This document shows positions 12,673 through 14,820 of a DNA stretch of 14,820 nt, one piece after another. Position 1 is the stretch's first letter. Each line of letters opens with the position of its first letter. The translations under genes and the position numbers were made by a program. The DNA comes from JBDTES01 sp039922435. Its GTDB lineage: Bacteria; Patescibacteriota; Saccharimonadia; Saccharimonadales; UBA4665. Where the stretch lies: the NCBI GenBank assembly GCA_039922435.1, contig JBDTES010000007.1, positions 1 through 14,820 on the forward strand, given 5' to 3'. A model generated the notes under the pieces. It searched no databases and was not told the origin of the DNA. It was given only the letters and a program-made list of their open reading frames with translations.

Positions 12673-13197
12673 CTAGTTCTGAGGACCCAGTTTAATCAAA
12701 TCAATATTTTGAGCCCGAAAGTGAGCCTCAGAAACCCCAGTTGGATATCCGTCGGTACAGGTGGCATCTTTAAGATTAATTTGGTAGGCCACGGCATAAA
12801 TCTTAATATCACTATTATGAGCACTTGCACGGTAATGGAGTTTACACCCCTCAGAACCAAAATCTTCGTTAGTAATAGTGTATCCAGCGGTTTTAAGGCC
12901 GCTTCGAATCATATCTACTGCCCTACCTCCGCCCATAGTCGTATCATAAGATTTACTAATAGTTACGTAAGGATTACTGTCGATACAATCACCACCTCGT
13001 TCGACTTTTGTCTTCTGGGGTGGTTGCTCACCTAATAGTGTAACCTTATCAAACTCATTTATAAATGGCTGCTTTTGCTTGAGTACTGTATTATATTTTC
13101 TCTGGCAATTTATAGTAAAATTTGCAAAACCGATCACCGGAACACTAATTAATAAAATAACAGGTAATATTATAAATAGCTTTTTATTCATGCTCAT
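12673..13197 (-). CDS. Exported protein with four cysteines, unknown function
   Basis: 174 residues, no family recognised. The N-terminus has two lysines followed by a hydrophobic stretch (residues 7-29, LFIILPVILLISVPVIGFANFTI), a signal peptide or membrane anchor; there is no lipobox. The remainder is polar and presumably outside the cell, with cysteines at 31, near 71, near 117 and near 146, enough for two disulfides. GGGRAVDMIRSGLKTAGYTI resembles no motif I can name. Start ATG 13197 (a second in-frame ATG is two codons on) has TATATT six bases upstream. It stands between single-gene neighbours, with gaps of about 135 bp after it and about 190 bp before it. Likely lineage-specific surface protein. 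Confidence 0.8.
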   Translation of the reverse strand: MSMNKKLFIILPVILLISVPVIGFANFTINCQRKYNTVLKQKQPFINEFDKVTLLGEQPPQKTKVERGGDCIDSNPYVTISKSYDTTMGGGRAVDMIRSGLKTAGYTITNEDFGSEGCKLHYRASAHNSDIKIYAVAYQINLKDATCTDGYPTGVSEAHFRAQNIDLIKLGPQN

Positions 13198-13203
13198 GAA
13201 TCT

Positions 13204-13209
13204 AATATA
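13204..13209 (-). promoter_or_regulatory. -10-like TATATT, 6 nt before the four-cysteine protein start
   Basis: TATATT (five of six) ends six bases before ATG 13197. The -35 is poor (CTTTTA about 17 bp upstream). Predicts a leaderless message. Confidence 0.35.
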
Positions 13210-13355
13210 TCACGGTTAAGTCTCGATAAAAGCCAGCGTATAATCCCGTCTAGTACATGTTAGCCCGTAGAGAATACTCTGAATAATCTTCAGTTATAAA
13301 GCAACGTTAATCATAGTCCTATCTCCTTGCCTACTCCTATCTCAAAGATGTTATG

Positions 13356-13371
13356 TCCTAGATTACTAGGA
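13356..13371. other. Perfect 6-bp hairpin behind the three-helix protein gene
   Basis: TCCTAG, loop ATTA, CTAGGA, enclosed by an outer ACTCCT/AGGAGT pair (about 13333-13375). It lies 20-60 bp after the stop of the small membrane protein, where a terminator is expected, but there is no U-tract. Confidence 0.3.
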
Positions 13372-13389
13372 GGAGTCAGAGTTGATGTG

Positions 13390-13686
13390 TTACACAGAAA
13401 CGACAGCAATTAATATCATAATAACCAGCCCAATAATTACAATAGCCCACGTTATCTTGAACCTTTTCATTTCAGCTGGTGGCAACAAGCTTGAAGGTTG
13501 CCGTTCAGCTCTATGATCGATTATCACCTGGATTGGCCAAACTACAGCTAAACAAAGTGCTGAAAACCCTATCAAAACCGAAAACAGCCCGCCAGCATAA
13601 GTAGAAAGTATTACGGCCAGAATTATAGCAGCTATAATAGTAACGCCAAGGGCTATATTTCTGACATAGTGTTTCGAGTGAGGCAC
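13390..13686 (-). CDS. Small membrane protein with three predicted helices
   Basis: 98 residues, no family recognised. Hydrophobic segments lie near 10-29 (IALGVTIIAAIILAVILSTY), 32-55 (GLFSVLIGFSALCLAVVWPIQVII) and 78-97 (ITWAIVIIGLVIMILIAVVS). A basic and polar loop with DHRAERQPSS and MKRFK lies between helices two and three. The start is GTG 13686, chosen because TATACT lies exactly six bases upstream and the frame closes at TAA 13390. A different overlapping frame at 13511-13780 has a composition unlike a protein and was dismissed. The role is unknown. Confidence 0.7.
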   Translation of the reverse strand: MPHSKHYVRNIALGVTIIAAIILAVILSTYAGGLFSVLIGFSALCLAVVWPIQVIIDHRAERQPSSLLPPAEMKRFKITWAIVIIGLVIMILIAVVSV

Positions 13687-13692
13687 AGCAAC

Positions 13693-13698
13693 AGTATA
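13693..13698 (-). promoter_or_regulatory. -10-like TATACT, 6 nt before the three-helix protein start
   Basis: TATACT (five of six) ends six bases before GTG 13686, so the transcript would begin with GUG. No clear -35. Confidence 0.4.
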
Positions 13699-13882
13699 GC
13701 GTAATAATACTTAGATAAACGTAATTACTCAGGTACATATCGATTAACGATCCTGTCGACAATACTTTAAAAACATTCAATCATGCTCGGAGCAAGCTCC
13801 TGTGTGCATCCTCGAATATCAAACACAAATTATTACTGCTAAGCAGTTACGTTAATTGAGGTTAGATTCCCTATCACCAATG

Positions 13883-13915
13883 AAAAAGGCTCAACCTTGG
13901 GGCTGGGCCTCTTTT
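13883..13915 (-). terminator. Rho-independent terminator-like hairpin
   Basis: On the minus strand AAAAGAGGCCCA pairs imperfectly with TGAGCCTTTTT around a loop, ending in a five-T run. It follows directly behind the duplicated tRNA-Glu 3' end at 13935-13917, as if it were the original terminator of that tRNA. Confidence 0.6.
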
Positions 13916-13916
13916 A

Positions 13917-13935
13917 TGGTGATCTCACCGGGAAT
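13917..13935 (-). repeat. 19-bp copy of the tRNA-Glu 3' end
   Basis: ATTCCCGGTGAGATCACCA here is identical to the last 19 bases of tRNA-Glu (14083-14065), 148 bp away in the same orientation. The preceding bases do not match a tRNA body, so this is a 3' fragment only. It looks like the displaced half of an attachment site left by tRNA-targeted integration, or a partial gene duplication. Confidence 0.85.
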
Positions 13936-13945
13936 ACTAGGGTAT

Positions 13946-14025
13946 ATTGCGCCGTTGCAATCGTAGATTGCCGGGCAATAGCGAACCGCGACGGGTTCAA
14001 TTCCCGCCATGAGTAAAAACTCATG
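13946..14025 (+). other. Structured segment with T-arm-like fragment between the two tRNA 3' ends
   Basis: On the plus strand ATTGC (13946), GCAAT (13957), ATTGC (13967) and GCAAT (13975) alternate and can form mutually exclusive hairpins. They are followed by ACGGG-TTCAATT-CCCGC (13991-14007), a T-arm with a canonical 7-base loop and four of five pairs, then a perfect hairpin CATGAG-TAAAAA-CTCATG (14008-14025). No D-arm, CCA or matching acceptor is present, so it is not a complete tRNA. Confidence 0.45.
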
Positions 14026-14026
14026 C

Positions 14027-14065
14027 AAAGAAATAGCACCACAATAAAGGTGATGCTATTTCTTT
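14027..14065 (-). terminator. Terminator-like hairpin directly behind tRNA-Glu
   Basis: Minus strand AAAGAAATAGC...CACC pairs with GGTGCTATTTCTTT with a three-base bulge and an 8-base loop. The stem begins at the last A of the tRNA CCA. The T-rich 3' arm and a following TTTTT (14019-14015) fit intrinsic termination of the tRNA-Glu transcript. Confidence 0.55.
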
Positions 14066-14139
14066 GGTGATCTCACCGGGAATCGAACCCGGATTGCCAG
14101 GATGAAAACCTGGTGTCCTAACCGTTAGACGATGAGACC
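14065..14139 (-). tRNA. tRNA-Glu, anticodon UUC
   Basis: 75 nt with encoded CCA. Acceptor GGTCTCA pairs with TGAGATC (one G-T pair). D-arm GTCTAACGGTTAGGAC. Anticodon stem CCAGG/CCTGG with loop TTTTCAT, giving anticodon TTC after T33. Variable CAAT, T-stem CCGGG/CCCGG with loop TTCGATT, discriminator A. All arms are intact and glutamate identity is clear. A 19-bp copy of its 3' end lies 148 bp downstream. Confidence 0.97.
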
Positions 14140-14206
14140 GATCGATATCTTTTTATTAAAACTCAGTGAGCTGCAGCAAGCCAACTCAAGTGGGATCAAC
14201 TGGGAA

Positions 14207-14215
14207 ATTATACCA
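14207..14215 (-). promoter_or_regulatory. Extended -10 promoter TGGTATAAT for tRNA-Glu
   Basis: Perfect TATAAT (14212-14207) preceded by TGG. Predicted start near 14200 leaves about 60 nt of 5' leader for RNase P to remove. No good -35. Confidence 0.55.
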
Positions 14216-14373
14216 TAACAGATACCAAAAAGGAATATCTGGCTAGATAATTTAACATAATTTTGATTTGGTTTTGGGAGCGGTCAGTCACGATACTCTT
14301 TGAAATCTATGTTTAACATATCACAAAATTGACCAATGCGCTAGTGTTTATCCACAGCTATAGAGTTCGTGAC
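14216..14373. other. A+T-rich intergenic stretch with one DnaA-box sequence
   Basis: Between the surface-protein stop and the tRNA promoter. The plus strand carries one exact TTATCCACA (14348-14356). No second copy is nearby, so there is no support for a replication origin. No terminator for the surface protein gene was recognised. Confidence 0.4.
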
Positions 14374-14820
14374 CTAGAATGGTCGGCGGCGGCGGAAGGT
14401 GCTACGGACTGGCTCTGGCGCGTCGGCAAACGGTGCATCCGGGTCTAACCTAGGGGAAGTGCCGTTATCGGCCGACGCAAAGGCTCGTTTATGGCGGCGG
14501 AAGATTACTTGACGGTAGATCATAAAGCCAGCTACAGCCAAGACACCAGCCAGTGCCACGGTGTTACCGGCACCGGTATTGGGCAAAGCAGTTGGTGGGG
14601 CTACACACTGCGGTGAATCAGATTGGATCGAAACATCATACTGACACGGCGTACAGAGTGGGCTACCCACTACTACACCAGGCTTACATTCAGGAGTCGG
14701 TGGTTGAGTCGGTGATACCCCGGCCGGGCAAGCGAACTTAGAAGTTACGTCTTTGCCATTAACTGTAAAATGCAATACTGCTTGAGCCGTATATTTACCA
14801 GGTACTGGATAAGTGTAATC
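14374..14820 (-). CDS. C-terminal part of an LPXTG-anchored surface protein (partial)
   Basis: The frame is open to the window edge, with 148 residues visible; a TTG at 14775 is internal, not a start. The visible N-terminal part (YTYPVPGKYTAQAVLHFTV) looks like the end of an Ig- or PKD-like extracellular beta domain. A Pro/Cys-rich linker with six cysteines follows (CPAG, PECKPG, LCTPCQYD, QCVAPP), then the sortase signal LPNTG (about visible residues 79-83), a membrane helix (about 86-107) and the positive stop RRHKR. Sortase would cut between Thr and Gly and link the protein to peptidoglycan. Unusually, the cytoplasmic tail continues for about 40 residues (Asp/Pro-rich, ending FRRRRPF), whereas LPXTG tails are normally only a few basic residues. 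Confidence 0.85.
   Translation of the reverse strand, partial: DYTYPVPGKYTAQAVLHFTVNGKDVTSKFACPAGVSPTQPPTPECKPGVVVGSPLCTPCQYDVSIQSDSPQCVAPPTALPNTGAGNTVALAGVLAVAGFMIYRQVIFRRHKRAFASADNGTSPRLDPDAPFADAPEPVRSTFRRRRPF

Noticed and set aside
12616..13035. 139-codon plus-strand frame
   Set aside because: Antisense to the exported four-cysteine protein, whose signal segment and start promoter are more convincing.
13511..13780. 89-codon minus-strand frame overlapping the three-helix protein
   Set aside because: Tyr/Cys-rich out-of-frame translation; the GTG-started frame has regular hydrophobic helices and a well-placed -10.
13936..14064. A second complete tRNA between the two tRNA-Glu 3' ends, on either strand, including a permuted form
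   Set aside because: Only a T-arm and a possible acceptor half can be folded; D-arm and anticodon arm are missing, and the best anticodon-like loop lacks U33.
14348..14356. Exact DnaA box TTATCCACA as a sign of an origin
   Set aside because: Only one copy and no dnaA, dnaN or rpmH nearby; a single 9-mer is expected by chance at low frequency.

Overview
The window looks like chromosome from a Candidatus Saccharibacteria (TM7) or closely related Patescibacteria/CPR genome. The reasons are: a Gram-positive-type surface (an LPXTG-anchored protein and an exported DUF348/G5/lysozyme-like enzyme); compact genes; lower glycolysis (pgk, tpiA, pyk) with unusually divergent enzymes; several lineage-specific membrane or low-complexity proteins; and the standard code (no in-frame UGA is needed, which argues against Gracilibacteria/Absconditabacteria). 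The phylum assignment is an inference from gene content; no rRNA is present.

Every gene I can support lies on the minus strand, so genes are read from right to left. Right edge (14820-13700): the C-terminus of an LPXTG surface protein, then tRNA-Glu(UUC), behind which a 19-bp duplicate of the tRNA 3' end and scraps of other tRNA-like sequence lie among hairpins. 13686-12040: a small three-helix membrane protein, an exported four-cysteine protein and a YbaK-type aminoacyl-tRNA editing protein, each apparently with its own promoter. 11975-7051: a PAP2/BcrC-like lipid phosphatase, pyruvate kinase, phosphoglycerate kinase, triosephosphate isomerase and a disordered membrane-anchored protein. 6985-2148: a UvrD/PcrA helicase, a membrane-anchored NUDIX hydrolase, the DUF348/G5/lysozyme-like cell-wall protein and RsmA (KsgA). 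2061-1662: the tmRNA gene (ssrA), which the supplied protein translations cannot show. 1657-1: an accessory strip immediately behind the tmRNA 3' end, with two tandem copies of a 117-bp element carrying terminal inverted repeats, a GIY-YIG protein, and a truncated gene resembling part of abortive-infection proteins.

Functionally, pgk, tpiA and pyk cover the triose-to-pyruvate end of glycolysis. PAP2, the DUF348/G5 enzyme and the LPXTG protein point to envelope and lipid-carrier work. RsmA, tmRNA, tRNA-Glu and YbaK are translation and translation quality control. UvrD is DNA repair.

The most striking pattern is regulatory. Seven genes have a TANNNT -10-like hexamer only 6-7 nt before the annotated start codon, and pyk has a weaker one. 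The mRNA would then begin at or next to the start codon (leaderless), and Shine-Dalgarno sequences are mostly absent. Other points are the non-canonical T-loop of the tmRNA, the MITE-like tandem repeat abutting it, replaced near-invariant residues in TpiA and Pyk, and the absence of TGA among 14 stop codons.
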